64,000 nucleotides of DNA from Chloroflexota bacterium. GTDB taxonomy: Bacteria > Chloroflexota > UBA11872. The translations under genes and the position numbers were made by a program. The DNA is taken from positions 1 to 64,000 of the forward strand of contig JAJDUU010000007.1 in the NCBI GenBank assembly GCA_022826485.1, written 5' to 3'. This document shows, piece by piece, positions 17,319-26,323 of the stretch. A model generated the notes under the pieces. That model did not search any database. It was given only the letters and a program-made list of their open reading frames with translations, and was not told where the DNA came from. Each line of letters opens with the position of its first letter. Position 1 is the stretch's first letter.

Positions 17319-18362
17319 ATGAGCGAACCCAAGGCTCATCGACCGGGCGCCCCCGCGCTCGAAGCTGCCCGTGTGCGCGAGATCCTGAGTCGCGCGCAGG
17401 GCTGCCGGGTGGTCGTGCTGGGCGACATGGTGCTTGACGAACACATTGTCGGCCGGGCGCAGTCGGTCGCCCGCGAGGCCCCGGTGCTGATCATCAAACA
17501 GGATGCACGCTACGCCGTGCCCGGCAGCGCCACGAACGTCGCCGCCAACCTGCGGGCGCTTCAAGCCGAGGTGAACGTCTGCGGCGTCGTGGGCGACGAC
17601 GACGCCGCCACGTCGCTCCGCGAGCAACTCGCCGAGCGGGGCATCGGCGCTGCCGGCCTGGTCGCCGACGACTCGCGAACGACGTCGATCAAGCTGCGGA
17701 TATGGGCCGGCGGCGACCGCCAGCGGCCGCAGCACATGGTGGCGCGGGTCGACACCGTGGACCGACGCGATCTGGGCGCCGCGGTCGCGGCGGAGCTGAT
17801 CGCCTATCTCGAGCAAGCCATTCCCCAGGCCGACGCCCTGCTCATCTCCGACTACGAGATCGGCGTTGTGGGCTCGGACGTGGTGGCGGCGGTGCTGCCG
17901 CTGGCGCGCGAGCATGGCCTGATCATCGCCGTGGACGCCCATGCGCGCCTGGGTCGATTTCAGGGCGCGGCGGTGGTGACGCCCAACCAACCGGAGGCCG
18001 AGGCTGAGCTCGGCTATGCCCTCGGCTCGCCCGAGCTGGCGTGCCGCGGCGCGGCCGAGCTGCGGGAGCGGCTGCAGGCGCGGGGCGTGGTCATCACGCT
18101 CGGCGCCGCCGGCATGGTGGCGGCCGCCGCGGACGCCGACCCGGTGCTCATACCCGCTGCGCCGCAGGCCCGAGTCACGGACCCCACGGGCGCGGGAGAC
18201 ACGGTGGCGGCGGCGGTCACCGCCGGCCTGCTGGGCGGCGGCTCGATCCTCGAATCCGCCCTGCTGGGCGAGCTGGCCGCGCGACTCGTGATCCGCCGGC
18301 TCGGCGTGGCCGTGGCCGGCACCGAGGACATCCTGGCGGAAGCGGGCGCCCGCGATGGCTGA
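17319..18362 (+). CDS. PfkB-family kinase, heptose-7-phosphate kinase (RfaE1/HldE domain I)-like
   Basis: A 347-residue ribokinase/PfkB sugar kinase. The N-terminal VVVLGDMVLDEHIVGRA and PGSATNVAANLRAL, and the C-terminal DPTGAGDTVAAAV with its catalytic aspartate, match the kinase half of HldE. HldE phosphorylates D-glycero-D-manno-heptose 7-phosphate for ADP-heptose synthesis. The next gene is the matching nucleotidyltransferase, and the two overlap by eight bases, so the pair is a split HldE. ADP-heptose implies heptosylated surface glycans. The other steps (GmhA, GmhB, HldD) are not in this window. Confidence 0.85.
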   Translation: MSEPKAHRPGAPALEAARVREILSRAQGCRVVVLGDMVLDEHIVGRAQSVAREAPVLIIKQDARYAVPGSATNVAANLRALQAEVNVCGVVGDDDAATSLREQLAERGIGAAGLVADDSRTTSIKLRIWAGGDRQRPQHMVARVDTVDRRDLGAAVAAELIAYLEQAIPQADALLISDYEIGVVGSDVVAAVLPLAREHGLIIAVDAHARLGRFQGAAVVTPNQPEAEAELGYALGSPELACRGAAELRERLQARGVVITLGAAGMVAAAADADPVLIPAAPQARVTDPTGAGDTVAAAVTAGLLGGGSILESALLGELAARLVIRRLGVAVAGTEDILAEAGARDG

Positions 18363-18846
18363 GGCGGCGGCGCCGACCCCGCAAACCTTCGATCGGACCC
18401 TCAATGCCGCCCGCTCCCAGGGCCGGCGCATCGTGCTCACGAACGGCTGTTTCGACGTGATGCACGCCGGACATGCCGCGGTGCTCCGCGCCGCGGCCGC
18501 CGCGGGCGATCTCCTGGCCGTCGGCGTCAACGACGACGCGGGCGTGCGGGCGCTCAAGGGTCCGGGGCGGCCCATGGCGCCGCTGGCTGATCGCCTGGCG
18601 CTCGTCGCCGCCGTGCGCTGGGTCGATGCCATCACCGTCCTGGAAGAAACCACCGCGGACGTCCTGATCGAGCGCGTCCGCCCGGATGTTTATGTCAAGG
18701 GCGCCGACTATGACCCGGACGCCGGCGGCCGTGATTTGCCCGAGGCGGCCACGCTTCGCGCCCTCGACGTGCGCGTCGTCTACGTCCCGCTGCTGGGCGG
18801 GCGATCCACCAGCGAATTCATCGAGCGTCTGCGCCGCGAGCCGTGA
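18355..18846 (+). CDS. Heptose-1-phosphate adenylyltransferase (RfaE2/HldE domain II)-like
   Basis: A 163-residue nucleotidyltransferase with the cytidylyltransferase-fold signature TNGCFDVMHAGHAAVLR (HxGH variant), then GVNDDAGVRALKGPGRPMAP and VRPDVYVKGADYDP. The end LLGGRSTSEFIERLR is typical of RfaE2. It would attach AMP to heptose 1-phosphate, using the product made by the kinase in the preceding overlapping gene once a phosphatase has acted. Its stop codon overlaps the murJ start (GTGA), tying ADP-heptose synthesis to a cell-envelope flippase gene. The length fits a stand-alone RfaE2. Confidence 0.88.
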   Translation: MAEAAAPTPQTFDRTLNAARSQGRRIVLTNGCFDVMHAGHAAVLRAAAAAGDLLAVGVNDDAGVRALKGPGRPMAPLADRLALVAAVRWVDAITVLEETTADVLIERVRPDVYVKGADYDPDAGGRDLPEAATLRALDVRVVYVPLLGGRSTSEFIERLRREP

Positions 18847-20429
18847 CCGAATCCACCGGACGGCGAATCGCCATCGCCGCCCTGCTCATCGCCGGCGGCA
18901 ACATCTTGAGCCGGCTGCTGGGATTGGTGCGAGAGCCCGTCATCGCCGCCCTGTACGGCGTCAGCGGAACCTCGGACGCGTGGGAGGTGGCGACCCGCAT
19001 CCCGCAGTCGATTCACGAGCTAGTCATCGGCGGCATGGTTTCCGGCGCCCTCATTCCCGTGTTGAGCGAGCTTGCCGACGACGAACAGGCCCTGCGGCGG
19101 ACGTTCTCGACTGTTGCCGCCATGGTGGTGGCCGTCGCCGGCACGGCCACGGTGGTCATGGTGCTGCTGGCCGAACCGCTGGTGGATCTGGCCGCCATCG
19201 GATTGCCGCCGGAAACGCGCGAGCTCGCCGTGACCCTGACCCGCATCACCCTGCCCTCGCTGCTGTTCCTCGGCATCTCCGCCGTCACGACCGCCCGGCT
19301 CTATGCCCGCGATCGCTACGCCTTCCCTGCCTTCAGCACCGCCTCGCTCAACGGCACGCTCATCGTGTTCGCGCTGGCGCTCACGCCCGTCGTGGGCCCC
19401 CCGGGGGTGGCACTGGGCTACCTGGCGGGCGCAGCCATGCACCTCTTGATTCAATTCCCCGCGCTGGTGCGCGACCGCGCGCGCCTCTCGCCGCCCGCGT
19501 GGCTCAGCGACTCGAAGTTTCACCTGATCCTGCGGCTCTACGCACCGATCGCCGCCGGCTTGGTCGTGACTCAAGTTCTCGTCGTGGTCGACGCCAATCT
19601 GGCCTCGCGCACCGGCGAAGGCAGCCTCGCGGCCATGCGCTTCGCCACGCGGCTGCAACAGTTCCCGCTGGGCCTCGTGGCAACGGCAATGTCGCTGGCG
19701 TATTTGCCAACCCTCGCTCGCGCGGCGCCCACGTCGATCCGGAGCCTGGCGTCTGCCGTGGACTTCCGCCGCCATCTCGCGATGGCCGCCAAGGTCACGA
19801 CGCTCCTGATTGTCCCCATCACGGTCGTCATGACCGTGCTGAGCTCGCCCGTCATCCACGCGGTCTATGAGCGCGGCGACTTTGATGCCCTGGCCACCAA
19901 TGTGACCGGGCCCGCGCTGCTGATCTATGCGATCCAACTTCCACTGACGGCACTGGATCAGCTATTCATCGTGGCCTTCTACGCCATGCGGAACACGATC
20001 ACGCCCGTCGCCGTGGGCATCGTGGGCGGCGGGGTGTACCTCGCCACTGCCCTGTCGCTGGTTGAGCCGCTGGGAATGCTCGGCCTCGTCACCGCCAATA
20101 CGGTCCAGAACAGCTTTCACGGGTTGGTGCTGGGGATCGGGCTCTGGTGGCTGATGCGAGGGACGGTCCAGCGCGGAAGTTGGATCTTCGCCATTAAGGT
20201 GGCGCTTGCCGGCGGCGTCATGGCATTGGTCGCGCTCGGGCTGCGCCAGGCTGTGATCGAGGGCCTCGAAGCCGACGGCCGCGGAGGCTGGCTGACTCTC
20301 ATGCTGGCCGGCGGCGGGGCGTTCGCGGTGTACGGTGCGACGCTCTTCCTGCTTCGCGTCGAAGAGCTCGCAAACCTGAAGTCCCTCATCGATCAGGTGC
20401 TCGCCCGCCTCCGAAGCCGCACCGCGTAG
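18843..20429 (+). CDS. murJ: Lipid II flippase MurJ (MviN) family
   Basis: A 528-residue polytopic membrane protein with about 14 hydrophobic segments. Family features near the N-terminus include NILSRLLGLVREPVIAALYG and ARIPQS-like ATRIPQSIHELVIGGM-SGALIPVLSE, and later LDQLFIVAFYAMRNTITPV. MurJ moves lipid-linked peptidoglycan precursors across the membrane. It starts with a GTG overlapping the previous stop codon. The link to RfaE1 and RfaE2 suggests an envelope-biogenesis operon. A related oligosaccharide or O-antigen flippase of the same MOP superfamily remains possible. Confidence 0.88.
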   Translation: MTESTGRRIAIAALLIAGGNILSRLLGLVREPVIAALYGVSGTSDAWEVATRIPQSIHELVIGGMVSGALIPVLSELADDEQALRRTFSTVAAMVVAVAGTATVVMVLLAEPLVDLAAIGLPPETRELAVTLTRITLPSLLFLGISAVTTARLYARDRYAFPAFSTASLNGTLIVFALALTPVVGPPGVALGYLAGAAMHLLIQFPALVRDRARLSPPAWLSDSKFHLILRLYAPIAAGLVVTQVLVVVDANLASRTGEGSLAAMRFATRLQQFPLGLVATAMSLAYLPTLARAAPTSIRSLASAVDFRRHLAMAAKVTTLLIVPITVVMTVLSSPVIHAVYERGDFDALATNVTGPALLIYAIQLPLTALDQLFIVAFYAMRNTITPVAVGIVGGGVYLATALSLVEPLGMLGLVTANTVQNSFHGLVLGIGLWWLMRGTVQRGSWIFAIKVALAGGVMALVALGLRQAVIEGLEADGRGGWLTLMLAGGGAFAVYGATLFLLRVEELANLKSLIDQVLARLRSRTA

Positions 20430-20500
20430 CGTCGCGGTTCCATCGCGGCGCCAATGCCCGTTACCATCCGCCTAGTCCCATTCGCACCCGGAGGTGCCGC

Positions 20501-22114
20501 GTGCCCGTGATGACCGGATCCGACGCCGTTGTGCAAAGCCTGATCGCCGAGGGCATCGACCTCGTGTTCGGGATACCCGGCTACCACTCCGAGCACCTCT
20601 ATGGCCGCCTGATGCAGCAGGACCGCATCCGCCACGTGCTGGTCCGCCACGAGCAGGGCGCCGGCTACATGGCCATCGGCGTGGCGCGAGTCACGGGCAA
20701 GCCTGCCTGCGTGCTGAGCACGGCCGGACCGGGGGCGCTCAATGTGGCCACTCCCATGGGCGAGGCCTACGGCGACGGGGTCCCCCTGCTCAACATCATG
20801 GCCGAGGACCTTTCACCCTACCTTTACCAGGACAAGGGACTGGTCCATGAGAGCAAGGACCAGTTCGGCGTGTTCAGCCGCCTCTCGCAGTGGGCCCGGC
20901 AAGCCATGTCCCCCGGCGAGATTCCCGGCGCCATTCACGAGGCGATGCGCCGCATGGAGGTCAACCGACCCCGGCCCACGGTGGTCGAGATTCCGCTCGA
21001 CGTTTTTCAGGGCGACGGGCCGGTCGAGATTCTCGACCGCGAAACCTGGGCGCGCCCGGCCGGTGACTCGGGAGACCTCGAGCGAGCCGCCGCGCTGCTG
21101 CGCGACGCCGAGCGACCGCTGATCTGGGCCGGCGGCGGCGTCATCAACTCAGGCGCGTGGGACGAGCTGCAGCAGGTGGCCGAGACTCTCGACGCCCCGG
21201 TGCTGACAACGTGCAGCGGCCGCGGCTCGATTCCCGACGACCACCCACTGGCCCTGACCAACATCTCCACCCACGGCCCGGTCACACGGCTGATGGAGCG
21301 CTGCGACGCCATGCTGGCCGTGGGCGCCGTGTTTCCCCACCTGATCACCTCCCGATGGACTCTGCCGATCCCCGCGCGCCTGATCCACATCGACATCGAT
21401 CCCACGCAGCCCGGCAAGAACTACCCCGCTGAGATCGGCATCCACGCCGACGCCAAGCTGGCGCTGACCGCGCTTGCCGCCGCGCTCGACGGCGGGGACA
21501 TCGACCGCGACGACTGGGTGGACACGGCGCGCACCGCCCGCGCCGACGTGCGCCGTGACCTGTCGCAAATGGCGCCGCTGGAGTGGAGCCTGATGCGGAC
21601 AGTGCGCGAGGCGCTGCCGCGAGAGACCATCGTGGCCTGCGATCCGCACCTCTGGGGCTACTGGGCTCGCGAGCACTTCCCGATCTACGAGCCGCGCACA
21701 TTTCTGTACGGACTCCAGTTCGGCACGCTGGGCTATGCCTATCCCGTCGGTCTCGGTGCCAAGCTCGCCGCGCCCGATCGACCGGTCGTGGCCATCGGCG
21801 GCGACGGCGGATTCCTGTTCACCGGGCAGGAGCTGGCCACCGCCGTGCAGTTGGGCATCAACGTGCCCATGGTCATCTTCAACGACGATGCCTACGGCGC
21901 CATCAAGGAAGACTTCGTGCGCGACTACGACAACGCCTACGAGGTGGATCTGGTGAACCCGGACTTCGTGCGCTACGCGGAGTCGTTCGGCGCGGTTGGC
22001 CTGCGTGCCAATCCCGACAATCTCGGCGAGACACTGCGCCGCGCGCTGGAGCTCGACCGCCCGTCGATCATTGACGTGCCCGCCAAGCTCCGCCGGCCGC
22101 TCAAGGTGGACTGA
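20501..22114 (+). CDS. Thiamine diphosphate-dependent enzyme, acetolactate synthase-like (second copy)
   Basis: A 537-residue enzyme of the same superfamily as the one at 1995. The cofactor-activating glutamate is E51 in VRHEQGAGYMAIGVAR. The diphosphate domain has IGGDGGFLFTGQELATAV and FNDDAYGAIKEDF. A GTG start is supported by GGAGG six bases upstream. It is clearly not a close duplicate of the 1995 gene, since similarity is confined to the family core and the opening MPxMTGS. The downstream SDR is joined by a CTGA overlap, so this enzyme may make or use a 2-hydroxy-carbonyl product handled by that dehydrogenase. The substrate is unknown. Confidence 0.87.
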   Translation: MPVMTGSDAVVQSLIAEGIDLVFGIPGYHSEHLYGRLMQQDRIRHVLVRHEQGAGYMAIGVARVTGKPACVLSTAGPGALNVATPMGEAYGDGVPLLNIMAEDLSPYLYQDKGLVHESKDQFGVFSRLSQWARQAMSPGEIPGAIHEAMRRMEVNRPRPTVVEIPLDVFQGDGPVEILDRETWARPAGDSGDLERAAALLRDAERPLIWAGGGVINSGAWDELQQVAETLDAPVLTTCSGRGSIPDDHPLALTNISTHGPVTRLMERCDAMLAVGAVFPHLITSRWTLPIPARLIHIDIDPTQPGKNYPAEIGIHADAKLALTALAAALDGGDIDRDDWVDTARTARADVRRDLSQMAPLEWSLMRTVREALPRETIVACDPHLWGYWAREHFPIYEPRTFLYGLQFGTLGYAYPVGLGAKLAAPDRPVVAIGGDGGFLFTGQELATAVQLGINVPMVIFNDDAYGAIKEDFVRDYDNAYEVDLVNPDFVRYAESFGAVGLRANPDNLGETLRRALELDRPSIIDVPAKLRRPLKVD

Positions 22115-22896
22115 GGCCCGACCTGACCGAACCGCCCGCCCTCACCACTCGGCTCGACGGCCAGCACGCCATCGTCACGGGCGCCGCAAGGGGCATTGGA
22201 CGAGCAGCGGCGGGCGCCTTGCATGACGCTGGGGCCAACATCACCGTCACCGACATCGATGGCGGAAGGGCCGGCACGGTCGCCGACAGTCTGAGCGATT
22301 CCGGACCGGCGTGTCTGGGCTTGCGCCTGGACGTTACCGACGACGCCTCGGTGCGCGCCGGCATCGCCAAGGCGGCCGAGCGATGGGGTCGTGTCGACAT
22401 CCTGGTCAACAACGCCGGCATTTCCGGCTACTCCACGCCCGTATGGGAGACCACCGACGCCGACTGGCAGCGGGTCCTCGACCTGAACCTCTCTGGCACG
22501 TTTCGCATGTGCCGGGCCGTCGTGCCGCACATGCGCGCGCGGGGCTACGGGCGCATCGTCAACATTGCCTCGATCTCCGCCAGGGACGGCAACGTCAACG
22601 TGGCCGCCTATCCCGCGTCCAAGGCCGGCATCCTGGGATTCACCCGCGCCCTCGCCATGGAGCTCGCCGATCAGGGCGTCCTGGTGAACGCCGTCTCCCC
22701 CGCCGCCGTCGACACCGAGACCTCGCTGGCCGCCGATCAGACGATGCGCGCGCCGCTCGTCGCCAAAATCCCGATGGGCCGCGCCGCCGAGCCCGAGGAA
22801 ATCGCCGCATTGGTGGCGTTCCTGGCCTCGCCCGCCTGCGCGTTCAGCACCGGCGCCAACTTCGACGTCACCGGCGGCCGCGCCAACATCGCGTGA
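22111..22896 (+). CDS. Short-chain dehydrogenase/reductase, probable CTG start
   Basis: A classical SDR of about 261 residues. The nucleotide-binding motif TGAARGIGRAAAG, an NNAG segment (DILVNNAGISG), catalytic serine in NIASISARDG and YPASK are all present. It should be an NAD(P)-linked alcohol dehydrogenase or ketoreductase. After the in-frame stop at 22072-22074 there is no ATG, GTG or TTG until a TTG at 22219, which would cut off the cofactor-binding motif. CTG at 22111 overlaps the previous stop as CTGA, exactly like ATGA and GTGA overlaps elsewhere, so it is taken as the start; CTG at 22123 is the alternative. Coupled to the ThDP enzyme. Confidence 0.85.
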   Translation: MRPDLTEPPALTTRLDGQHAIVTGAARGIGRAAAGALHDAGANITVTDIDGGRAGTVADSLSDSGPACLGLRLDVTDDASVRAGIAKAAERWGRVDILVNNAGISGYSTPVWETTDADWQRVLDLNLSGTFRMCRAVVPHMRARGYGRIVNIASISARDGNVNVAAYPASKAGILGFTRALAMELADQGVLVNAVSPAAVDTETSLAADQTMRAPLVAKIPMGRAAEPEEIAALVAFLASPACAFSTGANFDVTGGRANIA

Positions 22897-22904
22897 GCAG
22901 TGTG

Positions 22905-23108
22905 ATGAAATACGCCGTCGTGATCGAGCGCCGTCCCACGAGCTATGGGGCGCACGTGCCTGATCTGCCGGGCTGCGTGGCCGCTGCGGAGACCAAGGCT
23001 GAAGTGTGCGCGTTGATTCGCGAGGCTATCGAGCTCTACGTCGAAGCGCTTGAAGAAGACGGCCTCCCTATTCCGGCTCCACAGGACTACGAGCTGATCG
23101 AGGTCTAG
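22905..23108 (+). CDS. HicB-like antitoxin-type protein, no HicA partner
   Basis: A 67-residue protein, MKYAVVIERRPTSYGAHV, then PDLPGCVAAAETKAEVCALI and EAIELYVEALEEDG. This is the HicB/DUF1902-like fold, a degraded RNase-H-like domain used by antitoxins to bind HicA. HicA (a dsRNA-binding-fold toxin of about 60-80 residues) is normally adjacent, but none is found on either side. It begins nine bases after the SDR stop codon. Many bacteria carry such orphan HicB proteins of unknown role. The next 270 bases hold a decayed gene fragment. Confidence 0.8.
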   Translation: MKYAVVIERRPTSYGAHVPDLPGCVAAAETKAEVCALIREAIELYVEALEEDGLPIPAPQDYELIEV

Positions 23109-23137
23109 GCACCCGTAGCGCCGATTGGACGCGGTCC

Positions 23138-23219
23138 GCCGACACCAAGAGCGCTCAGACTGCCAATCAGACCATGCGCGCTCCACTTGTCGCCACCCTC
23201 CACAGGCCGCGCCGCCATC
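23138..23219 (+). pseudogene. Decayed fragment of an SDR gene
   Basis: Read in the frame from 23138, this stretch gives ADTKSAQTANQTMRAPLVAT. It matches the C-terminal part of the SDR encoded at 22111 (DTETSLAADQTMRAPLVAK) at the protein level and over about 55 bases of DNA. After that it loses similarity except for GGCCGCGCCGCC, which is shared too. It appears to be the relic of a second SDR or of a tandem duplication broken by the HicB gene. The rest of 23109-23380 shows no other feature. Confidence 0.65.
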
Positions 23220-23380
23220 TTTGACACGGCAGCCCGTCCTACCATTTCGCCCCCGCGCTTGCCGCGCTATGCGTTTCGCAATCGGCAATAATCGCGCCGG
23301 GCTCGGGGGAGTTCCCGGGTTGCCCACCGCTTCTCGGGCCAGTCGCCCGGCTGAAGTCGCTTCTGGGAGGCAACGACCAG

Positions 23381-25021
23381 TTGGAGATCCATGACGCGCT
23401 GTTCGCCGTCGGTCTGCTGATCGTCGTCGCCAAGCTACTGGAAGGCGTCTTCGGGCGCCTCGGCCTCAACTCGATCATCGCCTACGCCACCACCGGGGTG
23501 ATCCTGGGTCCCGTGACCGGGCTCGTGGAAGCCGGCACCGAAGTCGAGATCGTCCTGAGTATCGGGATTTTCATGTTCTTCTTCCTTATCGGCTTGGACG
23601 AGCTCGATATCCGGGGCTTCGTTTCGGCCATTCGTGGACGGCTCTTCATTGCCTCCGTCTTGTCGCTGGTCATATCGCTGCTGGTATCCCTGGCCGTCAC
23701 CACGGATTTCATCGTCGACCTGGGTTTGGGACTCAACTTCACCCAGGCGCTGGGCGTGGCCGGCGTCCTCTCGCTCTCCAGCCTCGGCGTCGTCGCCAAA
23801 GTGCTGATTGACGAGGGACGCCTGCGTGAACCGGTCGGCGTCCAGATATTCACCGCCGTGGTCATCGCAGAGCTGATCGGCCTGTTTGTCGTCGGCTTCG
23901 CCATCAGCGAGCACTTCTATGCCAGTGGCGAAGCCCAGCCGCTCAATGTGCTCAGCGTATTCGCGTTGGTGGGACAGATCGTCGGCTTCGCCATTCTGAC
24001 CTGGTTCGTTTCCACCAGGATCCTTCCCCGGGTCATCGTCTTTCTCCAGCGATTCATGCGAGTGCCCCAGCTTTCCTTTGGCTTGCTCTTGGGCGGGCTC
24101 TTCCTGGTTGTCGTCGGCGCCGAGACGGTCGGTCTGCATGGCTCGCTGGGCGCGCTGCTCTTCGGCGCGGCCCTGTCCATGCTGCCCTACCAGGTACGGC
24201 GGGACATCATGCCCGGCATGCAGGGCACGGCCGAAGGCCTGTTCGTGCCGCTGTTCTTCGCCTCGGCCGGCTTGCACCTGAGTCTCGACTTTCTGAATCT
24301 GCCCCCGCAGACCATCGTGGCCCTGGCCCTGGTGCCATTGGCGGGAAGGTTCGCCGGGGCCTTCATCAGCGCCTACGTCACCCGGCTCCAGGCGCCGCTC
24401 GCCACCGCCGCGGGATTGATGGCCAAGGGCGTGGCCGAGATTGCGCTGCTGCTCCTCCTGCTGCACACGGGCGCCATCAACGAGGGCGTCTTCTCCCTGC
24501 TGGTGCTCGTCATGTTCGGCTACATCCTGCTCACGCCCATGGGCATCAGCTTCGCCCTCAAGCGGCTCAAGCACGCCGAGGCCGTCGCTCCCCAAGCCAA
24601 CATGCCGCCGTCGCTGAATCGCTTCGCCCTGGAAGGCATCCGGGTGCGCGACGTCCTGGATCGATCGCGGAACTACCCGCAACAGACGATCACCGTCAAG
24701 ACCTTCGCCGCGCACTGGCTGCTGCCGGAGCAACAGGACTACGTGGTCATGAACAACGGTGAGCTGGCCGGCATCGTGTCGTTGAGCATGCTGCGCTATC
24801 TCCCCCGCAGCGAGTGGGGCCGCACGCCGTTGCAGCAGGTCCTGCGCGGAGATTCGCCTTTCGGCTACTCCGACGAGTTACTGGAGGATCTCTTGCAACG
24901 CATGACGGAAAACTCCATCACCGTGCTGCCCGTGGCGGACTCCGAAACCGGTGAGTTCATCGGGTCCATAGCCAGCCACGAGATCCTCGAAATGATCGTC
25001 CTGGCCGCGAAGGGCCACTGA
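23381..25021 (+). CDS. CPA2-type cation:proton antiporter with C-terminal CBS domains
   Basis: A 546-residue protein. The first 390 residues are hydrophobic with about 12-13 membrane segments, including FGRLGLNSIIAYATTGVILGP, FMFFFLIGLDELDI and GALLFGAALSMLPYQVRRDI, as in Na+(K+)/H+ exchangers of the CPA2/Kef group. The last 125 residues form a CBS pair (VRDVLDRS, DYVVMNNGELAGIVSLSML, TVLPVADSETGEFIGSIAS), an adenine-nucleotide sensor that probably gates transport. It starts at a TTG with GGGAGG ten bases upstream. Fusion with CBS instead of the more common TrkA domains is less usual. Monocistronic or first of a run with the next gene 32 bases away. Confidence 0.87.
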   Translation: MEIHDALFAVGLLIVVAKLLEGVFGRLGLNSIIAYATTGVILGPVTGLVEAGTEVEIVLSIGIFMFFFLIGLDELDIRGFVSAIRGRLFIASVLSLVISLLVSLAVTTDFIVDLGLGLNFTQALGVAGVLSLSSLGVVAKVLIDEGRLREPVGVQIFTAVVIAELIGLFVVGFAISEHFYASGEAQPLNVLSVFALVGQIVGFAILTWFVSTRILPRVIVFLQRFMRVPQLSFGLLLGGLFLVVVGAETVGLHGSLGALLFGAALSMLPYQVRRDIMPGMQGTAEGLFVPLFFASAGLHLSLDFLNLPPQTIVALALVPLAGRFAGAFISAYVTRLQAPLATAAGLMAKGVAEIALLLLLLHTGAINEGVFSLLVLVMFGYILLTPMGISFALKRLKHAEAVAPQANMPPSLNRFALEGIRVRDVLDRSRNYPQQTITVKTFAAHWLLPEQQDYVVMNNGELAGIVSLSMLRYLPRSEWGRTPLQQVLRGDSPFGYSDELLEDLLQRMTENSITVLPVADSETGEFIGSIASHEILEMIVLAAKGH

Positions 25022-25053
25022 GTCCGAATCGCGTCGCGACAAAAGAGCCCGTC

Positions 25054-26238
25054 ATGCCCAATCCCAACGTCACCCCGTTGGCCCAGGACTTCACAGTCGC
25101 GGCCCGGGTGCCCGATCCCAAGCGCTATTTCTTCCACGACCCAAACCTGGCGCGGCTCGACGACGGCACGTTGATCGTTGCGGCGCCGCTGTGGGGTCTG
25201 AAGGGCGCCGACGCGGGGCGCTCGCTGCGGATGGTCCGCAGCAGTGACGGCGGGGCGACCTGGACCGACCTGCCCACGCTGCCCTACGAGGAGGGACGGC
25301 CCTTCGTCGTCGACGGCCGGTTGCTGATGTTCGTGCAAAAGCGGACCCACCGCGACTTCCAGATCGTGACCAGCGAAGACCGAGGCGAAACCTGGTCCGA
25401 GCCGCGGACCGTCATCGAGGGGCCGCTCTGGAACATCTCGACGGCGCAGGTCGTCCGGCCCGACGCGCTCTACTGGGCCATGGACCATGACTCGGCCGGT
25501 ATCGACTACAAGGGCAAGGTGATGGTTCGCTGGGATCGGGCCAGGTCGGCGCTCGATCCCGGCGCCTGGTCAATCTCCAACATCGTTCCACTGCCGGAGC
25601 TGCCGGCGGCGCTGACGCGCGGGCTCTACCCGCCGGACGACCGGGCGAAGCTCCATCGCGGCTCGCCGTCGCCGTTCGTCTGGCTGGAACCCAACACGGT
25701 CGAGGTCGGCGGCAGGATTCGCGTGTTCGTCCGGTCGGTCATCGACAACTACGCCACGGCGAACCTCGCGGCCGTGCTCGACTACGACGAAGCGACCAAC
25801 AAGCTGCGCTTCACCCAGTTCGCCGCCTGGCCGGGCGGGCAGTGCAAGTTCTTGGTCATCGACGACCAGACGCACCGCATGTACTGGATGCTGAGCAACC
25901 TGGCGACCAACTCACAGGACATCCTGGGGTGGGGTGACCGCATACGGGAGACGGGATTCACGGGCGGACCGGGCAACGAGCGCCGCTGGCTGTTCCTGCA
26001 CTACAGCATCGACTGCCTCAACTGGTTCCCGGCGGGCTGCGTGGCGCGCTGGCCCGACGGCGTCCTCCGCAGCTTCATGTATCCCAGCGCGGCCATCGAC
26101 GGTGAGGACCTGGTCATCCTTTCCCGCACCAGCCACGACGCCGCCAACCAGCACGACGCCGACCTCTGCACCATCCACCGCGTGCGGAACTTTCGGTCGC
26201 TGGCGATGGACCTGCGGAGCGGCGGGCTGGCGGATTAG
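25054..26238 (+). CDS. BNR/Asp-box (sialidase-like) protein
   Basis: A 394-residue beta-propeller-type protein with two clear Asp boxes, SSDGGATW and SEDRGETW, and a final MYPSAAIDGEDLVILSRTS segment. Sialidase-like and exo-glycosidase-like proteins of this type act on or bind glycans. No secretion signal is visible, so an intracellular sugar-derivative lyase or hydrolase is more likely than a surface sialidase. Canonical sialidase arginines are not evident to me. It precedes two dehydrogenase genes in the same direction with 85 bases between, and they may form a carbohydrate-use cluster. Substrate unknown. Confidence 0.7.
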   Translation: MPNPNVTPLAQDFTVAARVPDPKRYFFHDPNLARLDDGTLIVAAPLWGLKGADAGRSLRMVRSSDGGATWTDLPTLPYEEGRPFVVDGRLLMFVQKRTHRDFQIVTSEDRGETWSEPRTVIEGPLWNISTAQVVRPDALYWAMDHDSAGIDYKGKVMVRWDRARSALDPGAWSISNIVPLPELPAALTRGLYPPDDRAKLHRGSPSPFVWLEPNTVEVGGRIRVFVRSVIDNYATANLAAVLDYDEATNKLRFTQFAAWPGGQCKFLVIDDQTHRMYWMLSNLATNSQDILGWGDRIRETGFTGGPGNERRWLFLHYSIDCLNWFPAGCVARWPDGVLRSFMYPSAAIDGEDLVILSRTSHDAANQHDADLCTIHRVRNFRSLAMDLRSGGLAD

Positions 26239-26323
26239 CGGACCGTTCTCGCCTCACCTCTGCGCCCGCTGGCATCATGAGCCCACCGCACCGGCGCGGA
26301 GCCGCGCCGCAGGGAGTCCACGC

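Noticed and set aside
22219-22896. SDR starting at TTG 22219
   Set aside because: That start would remove the TGAARGIG cofactor motif and two strands of the fold, so an upstream CTG start is preferred.
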